From: CAG-791 sp963658695
Lineage (GTDB): Bacteria > Bacillota > Clostridia > Lachnospirales > Lachnospiraceae
Reading direction: 5' to 3'
Length of the DNA stretch: 64,000 nt
NCBI GenBank assembly: GCA_963658695.1
Contig: CAVKRN010000006.1
Span: 1-64,000 of the forward strand
Below, in pieces: positions 25,716-33,468 of this stretch (within the stretch, counting starts at the first letter, position 1; the number at the start of each line of letters is the position of its first letter). The position numbers and the translations under genes are program-made. The notes beneath the pieces are model-generated. The model saw only the letters and a program-made list of their open reading frames with translations, was not told the DNA's origin and searched no databases.

Positions 25716-25892
25716 AGTAACAGTTCATACGCCAGCAAAGCGATGGGTGGCAGAGAATGTCCAGATCAGGGGCCTTGCGAGGCCTCGGTGCTTGCGAGCG
25801 TATTCTGCGAGCTTAGCACCGCTAGGTCCGAGGATGGAGCGAGAGAGTCCCCTGATCGGACAACTCTGCCAGGACCCGTCACTGGCTGGCGT
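25716..25892 (+). repeat. nested long palindrome (module D plus stem-rich insert)
   Basis: The 338-base gap between hypA and the NYN gene holds no convincing gene but is highly structured. Outer arms ACGCCAGC (25729) and GCTGGCGT (25885), then GGCAGAG/CTCTGCC (25749/25864), then GATCAGGGG/CCCCTGATC (25764/25849), then CCTCGG/CCGAGG and GGTGCT/AGCACC in the centre, all nest in order. GTAACAGTTCATACGCCAGC at the left is module D. Confidence 0.75.
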
Positions 25893-25933
25893 CTCTACAG
25901 GAACACGAAGCAGGAAGGGATCACATAACTGCT

Positions 25934-27046
25934 ATGGAAGACATCAACATTGCGCTTTTGATCGATGCGGACAACATCAGCGCGAAATATATTTCTGTCA
26001 TTTTGAGCGAACTGTCCAAATACGGCAAGATTACAATCCGCCGTATGTACGGAGACTGGTCGCAAGAGCGCCTTCGCTCCTGGTTCAACTGCTCGGCCGG
26101 ATATTCACTGACGCCGGTCATGCAGCCGAACAACACGCCCGGCAAAAATGCATCGGACATCGGTCTGATCATTGATGCGATGGATATTCTGTATACGAAT
26201 TCCGTGCAGGGCTTTTGTATCTGCTCCAGCGACGGGGATTTCAACAAGCTGGCAACCAGACTGCGGGAATCCGGCAAGGTTGTCATCGGCATGGGGGAGA
26301 AGAAGACGCCGGAGTCCTTCCGCGTGTCGTGTGAGCGCTTTATTTTCCTTGACGTAATCAGCGGCAGCAGCGATTCGGACGAAGAGGATGCAGGCACCCG
26401 GGGCAAAGGGAAGGATCGCCGCAAAAATACGGGCAAAACCGCCCAGCCCTCATCGGGCAGGAAGGCAGCAGGCGGCGCAGCGGCCCCCGGCAAGAAGAAG
26501 TCAGCGGAAACGGCCCAGGAGGCAGTGACCACATCGCAGGAAAGTGCGTTTGACGAATTCCTTCCGGGAGATGTGTCTCAGGAGGAGCCCGGCTTTACGG
26601 ACAAATCGGAGATTGAGGCTGCGATCGTCAAGATGATTACGGACAATGCAGCGGACGGAAAAGAGACGGGACTGGGGGAAGTTGGCTCCCGTCTGGTGAA
26701 GATTTTCCCGGATTTTGACATCCGGAATTATCATTACAGCAAGCTGTCGGAATTCCTGAAGGATTTGCCGTCACTGAGCGTGACAACAAGGGACAGCGGG
26801 GTCTGGATTTCGCAGAAGATCACGGCAGACTCCGAAATCGAGAAACAGATCCTGGCAATTTTCCATCGCCATAATACGCAGGATTTGCTCCTTAGTACGC
26901 TCAAGCAGGAGCTGGAGGATATGAATCCGAATCTGGACGCAACTATTCGGAAAAGCGGTGTGACGCGATTTTCGGTATATCTCAATCGCAACATCCATTC
27001 GGTAGAGGTGAATGGGCGGCATGTGAGTCTGTCGCAGGGAAGATAA
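25934..27046 (+). CDS. NYN-domain protein with tandem OST-HTH/LOTUS-like domains
   Basis: A likely RNA-directed protein of 370 residues. The N-terminal NYN (PIN-like, LabA/DUF88) domain shows its acidic residues in LLIDADNIS, DIGLIIDAMD and SSDGDFNKLATRLRESG. A Lys/Ala-rich linker runs from about 155 to 215. Two C-terminal segments then resemble LOTUS/OST-HTH RNA-binding domains: 225-295 with YSKLSEFLKDLP, and 300-365. Nuclease activity is inferred from the family and not proven for bacterial members. The ATG has only the distant GGAAGGGATC as ribosome site. The AlaX-type gene starts six bases downstream. Confidence 0.88.
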   Translation: MEDINIALLIDADNISAKYISVILSELSKYGKITIRRMYGDWSQERLRSWFNCSAGYSLTPVMQPNNTPGKNASDIGLIIDAMDILYTNSVQGFCICSSDGDFNKLATRLRESGKVVIGMGEKKTPESFRVSCERFIFLDVISGSSDSDEEDAGTRGKGKDRRKNTGKTAQPSSGRKAAGGAAAPGKKKSAETAQEAVTTSQESAFDEFLPGDVSQEEPGFTDKSEIEAAIVKMITDNAADGKETGLGEVGSRLVKIFPDFDIRNYHYSKLSEFLKDLPSLSVTTRDSGVWISQKITADSEIEKQILAIFHRHNTQDLLLSTLKQELEDMNPNLDATIRKSGVTRFSVYLNRNIHSVEVNGRHVSLSQGR

Positions 27047-27051
27047 GGCAT

Positions 27052-28296
27052 ATGGTTGGAGCAACAAGAAAATTATACGATGAGCATCCCTACCAGCGGG
27101 AATTTGACGCCGTGCTTCTGGCAGCAGAGCCGGGAAAAGAGGCGGGGACCGTGCGGATTGCACTGGATGCGACGCTGTTTTTCCCGGAGGAGGGAGGACA
27201 GACGCCGGATAAAGGCGTCCTGGCGGGATGTCCTGTGATGGATGTACAGTTGGAACGAGGAGACGTCATCTGGCACCTTGTGAGAACAGACTCCGGCAGC
27301 CTGTTTCCCATTGGACAAATCGTCCATGGCGCACTGGACTGGCAGCACCGATATTCCAATATGCAGAATCATTCCGGGGAGCATGTGCTCTCCGGACTTT
27401 TACATTCTCTGTGGGGATACGAGAATGTGGGATTTCGCCTGAGTGAGAATACCGTAACGCTGGACACGGGTGGTGCTTTGCAAGAGGACGACGTGCGAAC
27501 GCTGGAACAGAAGGCCAACGAAGTGATCTGGCAAAACGTGGATATCCGCTGCACATACCCGTCCCCGGAGAAGCTTGCTGCCATGGAATATCGCAGCAAA
27601 AAGGAGATCGACGGTTCGGTGCGGATTGTGACCATTGACGGTGTGGACTGCTGCGCCTGCTGCGCACCCCATGTGCGCAGCACGGGAGAGATCGGCCTGA
27701 TTAAGATTCTCTCGGCGGAGAAGAATCAGGATGCCGTCCGGCTGACCTTTGTTTGCGGAGAACGTGCGCTGCATCAGATGCAGCAGTACCAGGAACAGCT
27801 CCGGCAGGCATCGAATCTGATGAATGCACCGCGGGAAGCGGTGGCAGACGGCGTGAGAAGGCTCAAGGAAGAGCTTGCCTACATGCATGAAACCTGCCGG
27901 GAGAGAGAACTGCAGTACGTGGAGGCGAGAATCGAACAGCTCTGTACTGAGCTGGGAGAGGCTTCCGGAGAGCGGACAGGCGGTGCGGACTCCGGCGCCC
28001 GGGCAGAGGGAAGAGACCGGTTCCTGTTCGAAAAGGAGCTGTCCGTTCCGGCCCAGCGGGAGCTGATGAACCGCATGTGCAGCATGGGCTGGCGGTATGC
28101 AGGCGTTTTTGTCGGATCGGACGAGACCGGATGGAAATATCTGATCGGCAGCAGAGGGCAGGATGCCGGAATCCCCAACCGGATTCTGAGGGAGACCTTT
28201 GGCGCCAAGGGCGGCGGAAAGCCGGAGATGGTTCAGGGAACCGCAAAGGCCTCCAGAGAGGCGATAGAAGAGACACTGAGAACCATTTCGTTTTGA
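27052..28296 (+). CDS. alanyl-tRNA editing protein (AlaX type with DHHA1 domain)
   Basis: A free-standing editing factor that hydrolyses mischarged tRNA-Ala (Ser or Gly). The 414 residues contain the AlaRS second additional domain: FPEEGGQTPD, the zinc motif NHSGEHVLSGLL, and the downstream metal pair region CCACCAPHVRSTGEIG. After a helical linker a DHHA1-like C-terminus ends with AKGGGKPEMVQG, as in AlaRS. No synthetase catalytic domain is present. It starts close behind the NYN gene and the YitT gene follows 15 bases later, so the three form one transcript. It corresponds to the larger AlaX-L class. Confidence 0.92.
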   Translation: MVGATRKLYDEHPYQREFDAVLLAAEPGKEAGTVRIALDATLFFPEEGGQTPDKGVLAGCPVMDVQLERGDVIWHLVRTDSGSLFPIGQIVHGALDWQHRYSNMQNHSGEHVLSGLLHSLWGYENVGFRLSENTVTLDTGGALQEDDVRTLEQKANEVIWQNVDIRCTYPSPEKLAAMEYRSKKEIDGSVRIVTIDGVDCCACCAPHVRSTGEIGLIKILSAEKNQDAVRLTFVCGERALHQMQQYQEQLRQASNLMNAPREAVADGVRRLKEELAYMHETCRERELQYVEARIEQLCTELGEASGERTGGADSGARAEGRDRFLFEKELSVPAQRELMNRMCSMGWRYAGVFVGSDETGWKYLIGSRGQDAGIPNRILRETFGAKGGGKPEMVQGTAKASREAIEETLRTISF

Positions 28297-28311
28297 TACA
28301 GAAAGGATGCG

Positions 28312-29181
28312 ATGAAGGATAGACTACGGCTTCATGCAGTGGATGTGCTGCTGATATTGATAGGAAGCACCATTACAACCTGTGCGACCAAATATTTCTT
28401 TGACCCGGCGGGACTGGTTACCGGAGGCGTTTCCGGCCTTGCCATCATCATCAAATACGTGACGGGACAGTACATGGGAAGCGAGATTCCGCTGTGGCTG
28501 TCCAACCTGCTGGTGAATGTGCCGATTTTCCTGTTTGCATGGAAGACAGACGGCTTTCGGAGCATTGTCCGGACCGGTCTTAGCTGGATTATTGTAACGG
28601 TGGAGCTGGGATTGTTTCCGGAATACGATCTGGCATCCGGGAATCTTCTTCTCGTTTCGGTATACGGTGGCATCTGCTTTGGTGCAGGAACCGGTATTCT
28701 CCTGATGGCGCGTGCTACCTCCGGCGGTACGGATATGCTGGGGAATTCGCTGCACCGGTATTTTCGACAGTACGGCGTGGGACGCATCATTCAGATTTTG
28801 GACGGAATTGTCGTAATCCTGGGTGCGGTGGTGTTTAATGTGGAGCATACGCTGTATGCACTGATCTCCGTATACATCATGGGGAAAATTACGGACTGGA
28901 TCCTGGCAAGAGGACGCACGGCAAAATGTGCTATGATCATCTCCGATTGCTCCGAGGAGATCGCAAACGACATTCTTCACGAACTTTCCAGAGGAGTCAC
29001 GAGTGTGACCGGGACGGGCATGTATTCCGGCAAGCATAAGAATGTGCTGATCTGCATCTGCAGCAGCAAGGACATTGTGGAGATCAAGGACATTGTCCGC
29101 GAATACGATCCCAGAGCGTTCTTCATCGTCAGTGATGTGACGGAGGCAATGGGAGAGGGCTTTGTAGAAAAGTGGGGCTGA
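28312..29181 (+). CDS. YitT family membrane protein (DUF161/DUF2179)
   Basis: A membrane protein of 289 residues with about five hydrophobic segments. It opens with the family pattern TKYFFDPAGLVTGGVSG and has ARATSGGTDM in the middle. The cytoplasmic C-terminal DUF2179 domain (about 215-289) shows HELSRGVTSVTGTGMYSG and FFIVSDVTEAMGEGF. The function of the family is unsettled. The ATG follows AAAGGATGCG. Confidence 0.93.
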   Translation: MKDRLRLHAVDVLLILIGSTITTCATKYFFDPAGLVTGGVSGLAIIIKYVTGQYMGSEIPLWLSNLLVNVPIFLFAWKTDGFRSIVRTGLSWIIVTVELGLFPEYDLASGNLLLVSVYGGICFGAGTGILLMARATSGGTDMLGNSLHRYFRQYGVGRIIQILDGIVVILGAVVFNVEHTLYALISVYIMGKITDWILARGRTAKCAMIISDCSEEIANDILHELSRGVTSVTGTGMYSGKHKNVLICICSSKDIVEIKDIVREYDPRAFFIVSDVTEAMGEGFVEKWG

Positions 29182-29219
29182 GAAACACTGAACAGATATG
29201 AAAATAGGGAGGGAAGGCA

Positions 29220-30692
29220 ATGGCGTCTTCTGCAATTGGATTCGATTCCAAACGATATCTTGAACTGCAATCGGTGCATATTAAGGAGAGAATGTCTCAC
29301 TTCGGGAAGCTGTATCTGGAGTTTGGCGGGAAGCTTTTCGATGATTATCATGCCTCGCGCGTGCTGCCGGGCTTTGCACCGGACATTAAGCTGCAGATGC
29401 TGGAGCAGCTGCGGGACAAGGCAGAGATTGTTATTGTGGTTGGCGCGGATGCCATTGAGCAGAACAAGGTGCGCGGGGATCTGGGCATTACCTATGATGA
29501 GGATGCACTGCGGCTGAAGGCGGCGTTTGAGGGACGCGGCTTTTATGTCAGCAGCATTGTAATCACCAAGTATACGGGACAGCCGGCTGCCGATCATTTT
29601 CGCCAGCGGCTGGAGCGGCTGGGAATCCGGTCCTACCTGCATTATGTCATTGAGGGATATCCGTCTAACATACCGCTGATTCTCAGCAGTGACGGCTATG
29701 GTCGGAACGACTACATTGAAACCTCACGAGAGCTGGTCGTGGTCACGGCCCCGGGACCGGGCTCCGGCAAAATGGCAACCTGCCTATCCCAGGTATATCA
29801 GGATCACCAAAGAGGAATCAAAGCAGGGTATGCGAAGTTTGAAACCTTCCCGATATGGAACCTTCCGTTAAAGCATCCGGTGAATCTTGCCTACGAAGCG
29901 GCGACGGCAGATCTTGCGGACGTCAATATGATTGATCCGTTCCATCTGGAGGCCTACGGCGAAACCACCGTGAACTACAACCGGGATGTCGAAATTTTCC
30001 CGGTGCTGCGGCAGATTTTTGAAGGAATCATGTCGGAGTGTCCTTATAAGTCCCCTACGGATATGGGGGTCAATATGGCAGGACTTGCGATCTGCGATGA
30101 TGAAGTTTGCTGCAAGGCATCCCAGCAGGAGATCATCCGGCGCTATTATGCAAGTGCCGTGAACGTACGCAAGGGGCTGGCAGAACCGGCGGAATTATAC
30201 AAGCAGGAACTCCTGCTGCGGCAGGCGGATGTTACGCCAAAGGATCGACGCGTGGCAGTGGAAGCAGCCAAACGCGCCGAGCAGACAGGCCTTCCGGCGG
30301 TTGCCATTGAGATGGAGGATGGAACGATCATTACCGGAAAAACCGGGGATCTTCTGGGAGCATCCGCAGCGGCCATCATGAATGCGTTGAAGGAGTATGC
30401 GCAGATACCGCATGAGGAGCTGCTGGTTTCGGCAGAGTCCATTGCACCCATCCAGCTGCTGAAGACTGCCTATCTGGGAGGCAAAAATCCGAGACTTCAC
30501 ACGGATGAGCTCCTGATTGCCCTCTCCATCAGCGCAGCCCATAATCCCCATGCAAAGCTTGCCATGCAGCAGCTCCCGAAGCTGAAAGGGTGTGAGGTGC
30601 ATTCCTCGGTGATTCTATCGGATGTAGATGAAGGGATTTTCCGGCGGCTCGGCATGCACCTGACCTGTTCACCGGAATACGAAAAGCGTTAG
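29220..30692 (+). CDS. DUF1846 domain-containing protein
   Basis: A 490-residue cytoplasmic protein of the DUF1846 family, which is well conserved in Firmicutes; structures exist but I know of no firmly assigned reaction. Seen are GFDSKRYLELQS at the N-terminus, IVVGADAIEQNKVRGDLGI, VTAPGPGSGKMATCLSQVY (nucleotide-like loop), and DPFHLEAYGETTVNYNRD. Length and order are standard. The ATG follows GGAGGGAAGGCA. It is the last gene before a separate ftsH promoter. Confidence 0.92.
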   Translation: MASSAIGFDSKRYLELQSVHIKERMSHFGKLYLEFGGKLFDDYHASRVLPGFAPDIKLQMLEQLRDKAEIVIVVGADAIEQNKVRGDLGITYDEDALRLKAAFEGRGFYVSSIVITKYTGQPAADHFRQRLERLGIRSYLHYVIEGYPSNIPLILSSDGYGRNDYIETSRELVVVTAPGPGSGKMATCLSQVYQDHQRGIKAGYAKFETFPIWNLPLKHPVNLAYEAATADLADVNMIDPFHLEAYGETTVNYNRDVEIFPVLRQIFEGIMSECPYKSPTDMGVNMAGLAICDDEVCCKASQQEIIRRYYASAVNVRKGLAEPAELYKQELLLRQADVTPKDRRVAVEAAKRAEQTGLPAVAIEMEDGTIITGKTGDLLGASAAAIMNALKEYAQIPHEELLVSAESIAPIQLLKTAYLGGKNPRLHTDELLIALSISAAHNPHAKLAMQQLPKLKGCEVHSSVILSDVDEGIFRRLGMHLTCSPEYEKR

Positions 30693-30724
30693 AAAGATTT
30701 CAGTCTTTTTTCACAACTGGTGCA

Positions 30725-30753
30725 TTGCCCGATGGAAAATGCACAGATATTAT
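30725..30753 (+). promoter_or_regulatory. ftsH: sigma-A-type promoter of ftsH
   Basis: TTGCCC at 30725-30730 and TATTAT at 30748-30753 are separated by exactly 17 bases. The site lies 88 bases upstream of the ftsH ATG. Confidence 0.6.
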
Positions 30754-30777
30754 ATATAAGACAGTGATCCGGTATCC

Positions 30778-30807
30778 GTTGGGGACAAATGATCGTTTGG
30801 CCCCAAC
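30778..30807 (+). other. hairpin in the ftsH leader
   Basis: GTTGGGG and CCCCAAC pair, and CAAA/TTTG pair inside. It lies between the promoter and the AGGAG at 30822, so it would be in the 5' untranslated region. It could be a post-transcriptional control element. Confidence 0.55.
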
Positions 30808-30840
30808 ATCATCATATATTAGGAGACATAACGAACGAGA

Positions 30841-33123
30841 ATGACAGCGAGAATACGACAAATGGAAGCAAGACTTCGCTCCTGGAGGAAACGGCTGCGG
30901 CTTTTTGAGAATCCTTTTGGAGACGGCGGCTCCTCCGGCGGAAACGGAAACGGCAGGGACGGAAGAAATGGTCAGAATGGGAACAACAATCGCAATCATC
31001 AGAGCCTGTTGATGATGTTGCTGGGGGCGTTTTGTATCATTTTGTTCATGAGCTATGCGATGCGCGGAACCTCCGCAGCAACCCAGCTGACCTATTCCGA
31101 CTTTGTGCAGCTGATGGAAGAAGGCAAGGTTGCGCGGATCGAGCTGGAGGACAGTCAGATCAATATCGCGCTGAAGCAGGAACATGTTTCGGATGATGAG
31201 GCGCCCTATCGGTACTATACAGGAAGAGCGGAAGATGATGACGCAGTTACAAAAAGAGCCCTTGCGGCGGGTGTCATTGTGGACAGCTCCGTGCCGGATT
31301 CCTCCAGCCTGATCCTGTCGATCATGCTCAATTATATTCTGCCGGTCATCCTGTTCTGGATTTTACTGTCGTTTATCATGCGCAAGATGGGACAAGGCGG
31401 CGGCATCATGGGAATGGGCGTTGGCAAGTCCAATGCCAAGGAGTACGTGCAGAGAGATACCGGAATTACATTTAAGGATGTAGCCGGAGAGGATGAAGCG
31501 AAGGAGTCGTTGGTGGAGGTTGTGGATTTCCTTCACAATCCGGAACGCTATGTGAAGATCGGCGCTAAGCTCCCGAAGGGAGCGCTGCTTGTGGGCCCGC
31601 CCGGAACCGGGAAGACGCTTCTGGCCAAGGCAGTAGCCGGAGAAGCGCATGTGCCGTTCTTTTCGCTGACGGGTTCGGACTTCATTGAGCTGTACGTCGG
31701 TGTCGGTGCCAGCCGTGTGCGGGACCTGTTCCGTGAGGCTACCAAAAATGCGCCGTGTATTATTTTCATCGATGAGATTGACGCCATCGGACGAAGCCGC
31801 GATTCCAAGTACGGCGGTGGAAATGAAGAACGGGAACAGACCTTGAACCAGCTGCTTTCGGAAATGGATGGCTTTGATTCGGCCAAAGGAATTCTGGTCC
31901 TGGGCGCAACGAACCGTCCGGAGATTCTGGATAAGGCGCTGCTCCGGCCGGGACGCTTTGACCGGCGCATCATTGTGGATCGACCGGATCTCAAGGGACG
32001 CGTGGAAATCCTGAAGGTACATTCCAAGAATGTAAAGATGGACGAGACCGTGGATCTGAACGGCATTGCACTGGCAACGAGCGGTGCTGTCGGATCGGAT
32101 CTTGCGAACATGATCAACGAGGCGGCCATCAACGCGGTCAAGCACCACAGAGAATACGTTTGCCAGAAGGACCTGCTGGAGGCAGTGGAGACGGTTCTGG
32201 TGGGCAAGGAGAAAAAGGACCGTGTCATGAACCAGCATGAGCGGGAGATTGTCTCGTATCATGAGGTGGGACACGCGCTGATCAGTGCGGTCCAGAAGAA
32301 TTCGGAGCCGGTGCAGAAGATTACCATTGTGCCTCGCACGATGGGGGCTCTTGGCTATGTTATGCAAGTCCCGGAGGAGGAGCATTACCTGAACTCCAAG
32401 GAAGAGCTTCATGATATGATTGTCGGCCTTCTGGGAGGTCGTGCTGCGGAGGAGCTGAAGTTCCACTCGGTTACAACGGGTGCCTCCAACGACATCGAAA
32501 AGGCGACCGGACTGGCCAAGTCCATGGTGACCCAGTATGGAATGAGCGATCGGTTTGGACTCATGGGTCTTGCTACGGTGGAGAGCAAATATCTGGACGG
32601 CCGGGCAGCACTGAACTGCGCCGATGCCACTGCAGCGGCGGTGGACGAAGAGGTCCGCAGCATGATGGAGTCCTGCTATCAGGAAGCTAAGGAGATTCTG
32701 TCACAGAATATGGATGTGATGGATACCATTGCGGCATACCTGATTAAGGAAGAGACCATCACCGGCGAGCAGTTTATGAAGCTGTATCGGAAGGAAAAAG
32801 GTATCCCGGAGCCGGAGAACGAGGCCAAAACAACCGAAGAGCGGTTTCAGCAGCAATTAGCCAAGGAAGAGCATCGGGAAGAAACCTTCCGGGCATCGGT
32901 TGATGCAGCGGCGCAGAGTGAAGTGAAATCGGCGGAAGAGATATCTGTGTCGGAGGAGCCGGTAGAAGAGAATCCGGCATCGGAAGAGCCGGTATCATCT
33001 TCAACGGAAGAAGCTGTGCAGAATGTGACCGGCACACCGGAGCCGCAGCAGCATGCAGAGGACAACCAGGAAAAGCCGGATGCGCCAAGAGGACGCTTTT
33101 CGGATGTGCCGATGGGCGAGTAA
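30841..33123 (+). CDS. ftsH: ATP-dependent zinc metalloprotease FtsH
   Basis: A membrane-bound AAA+ protease for quality control of membrane and regulatory proteins. The 760 residues exceed the usual 610-660. A Gly/Asn-rich basic N-terminus leads to a first membrane helix near residue 55 and a second near residue 165. The AAA module follows, with Walker A VGPPGTGKTLL at about 250, FIDEIDAIGR, and the SRH region ATNRPEILDKALLRPGRFDRR. The zinc site SYHEVGHALIS is at about 472. The last 90 residues are an acidic Glu/Ser/Pro tail unlike the conserved core. ATG is 14 bases after AGGAG, a long spacing, but no closer start fits the alignment. Confidence 0.95.
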   Translation: MTARIRQMEARLRSWRKRLRLFENPFGDGGSSGGNGNGRDGRNGQNGNNNRNHQSLLMMLLGAFCIILFMSYAMRGTSAATQLTYSDFVQLMEEGKVARIELEDSQINIALKQEHVSDDEAPYRYYTGRAEDDDAVTKRALAAGVIVDSSVPDSSSLILSIMLNYILPVILFWILLSFIMRKMGQGGGIMGMGVGKSNAKEYVQRDTGITFKDVAGEDEAKESLVEVVDFLHNPERYVKIGAKLPKGALLVGPPGTGKTLLAKAVAGEAHVPFFSLTGSDFIELYVGVGASRVRDLFREATKNAPCIIFIDEIDAIGRSRDSKYGGGNEEREQTLNQLLSEMDGFDSAKGILVLGATNRPEILDKALLRPGRFDRRIIVDRPDLKGRVEILKVHSKNVKMDETVDLNGIALATSGAVGSDLANMINEAAINAVKHHREYVCQKDLLEAVETVLVGKEKKDRVMNQHEREIVSYHEVGHALISAVQKNSEPVQKITIVPRTMGALGYVMQVPEEEHYLNSKEELHDMIVGLLGGRAAEELKFHSVTTGASNDIEKATGLAKSMVTQYGMSDRFGLMGLATVESKYLDGRAALNCADATAAAVDEEVRSMMESCYQEAKEILSQNMDVMDTIAAYLIKEETITGEQFMKLYRKEKGIPEPENEAKTTEERFQQQLAKEEHREETFRASVDAAAQSEVKSAEEISVSEEPVEENPASEEPVSSSTEEAVQNVTGTPEPQQHAEDNQEKPDAPRGRFSDVPMGE

Positions 33124-33125
33124 GC

Positions 33126-33345
33126 GGTAATCAGTTACAGTTCATTCACCAGCCGGCGATGTACTAGTACATCGATTTTTAAATAACTAGCCTAACTAAC
33201 TGGCCCTTTTTCCTGATTGCACGTGTCAAAAATCCTCAGCGTAGCCCGCTACGCCTACGTTTTTTGACACGCACCCTCAGAAAAAAGTTCTGCGTTATTA
33301 GGCCAGTTATTTTGCAAACGATGTACTAGCGAGTGCACTGTAATG
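33126..33345. repeat. composite inverted repeat (modules C and D) between ftsH and uvrC
   Basis: The 345-base gap holds no gene. It has module D at 33131, the perfect GATGTACTAGTACATC at 33158, AACTGGCC (33198) facing GGCCAGTT (33301), a GTGTCAAAAA/TTTTTTGACAC stem with GCGTAGC/GCTACGC inside (33224-33272), and a second inverted module C half-site at 33320. It looks like a MITE-sized element or a paired-terminator structure. Confidence 0.7.
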
Positions 33346-33468
33346 TCACAGCAGATATGAGATTCATTTGCGGGATTTCCCAGTGGGAAGTCCCGCTTTT
33401 TGGTGGGTATAATAGATGCAGCAAATACATATATACCGTGCCTGAACAAAGGACGAACAATCAAAGAT

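Noticed and set aside
25624..26175. A 183-codon open frame across the hypA-NYN gap
   Set aside because: It is composed of palindromic repeat sequence and then overlaps the NYN gene in another frame.
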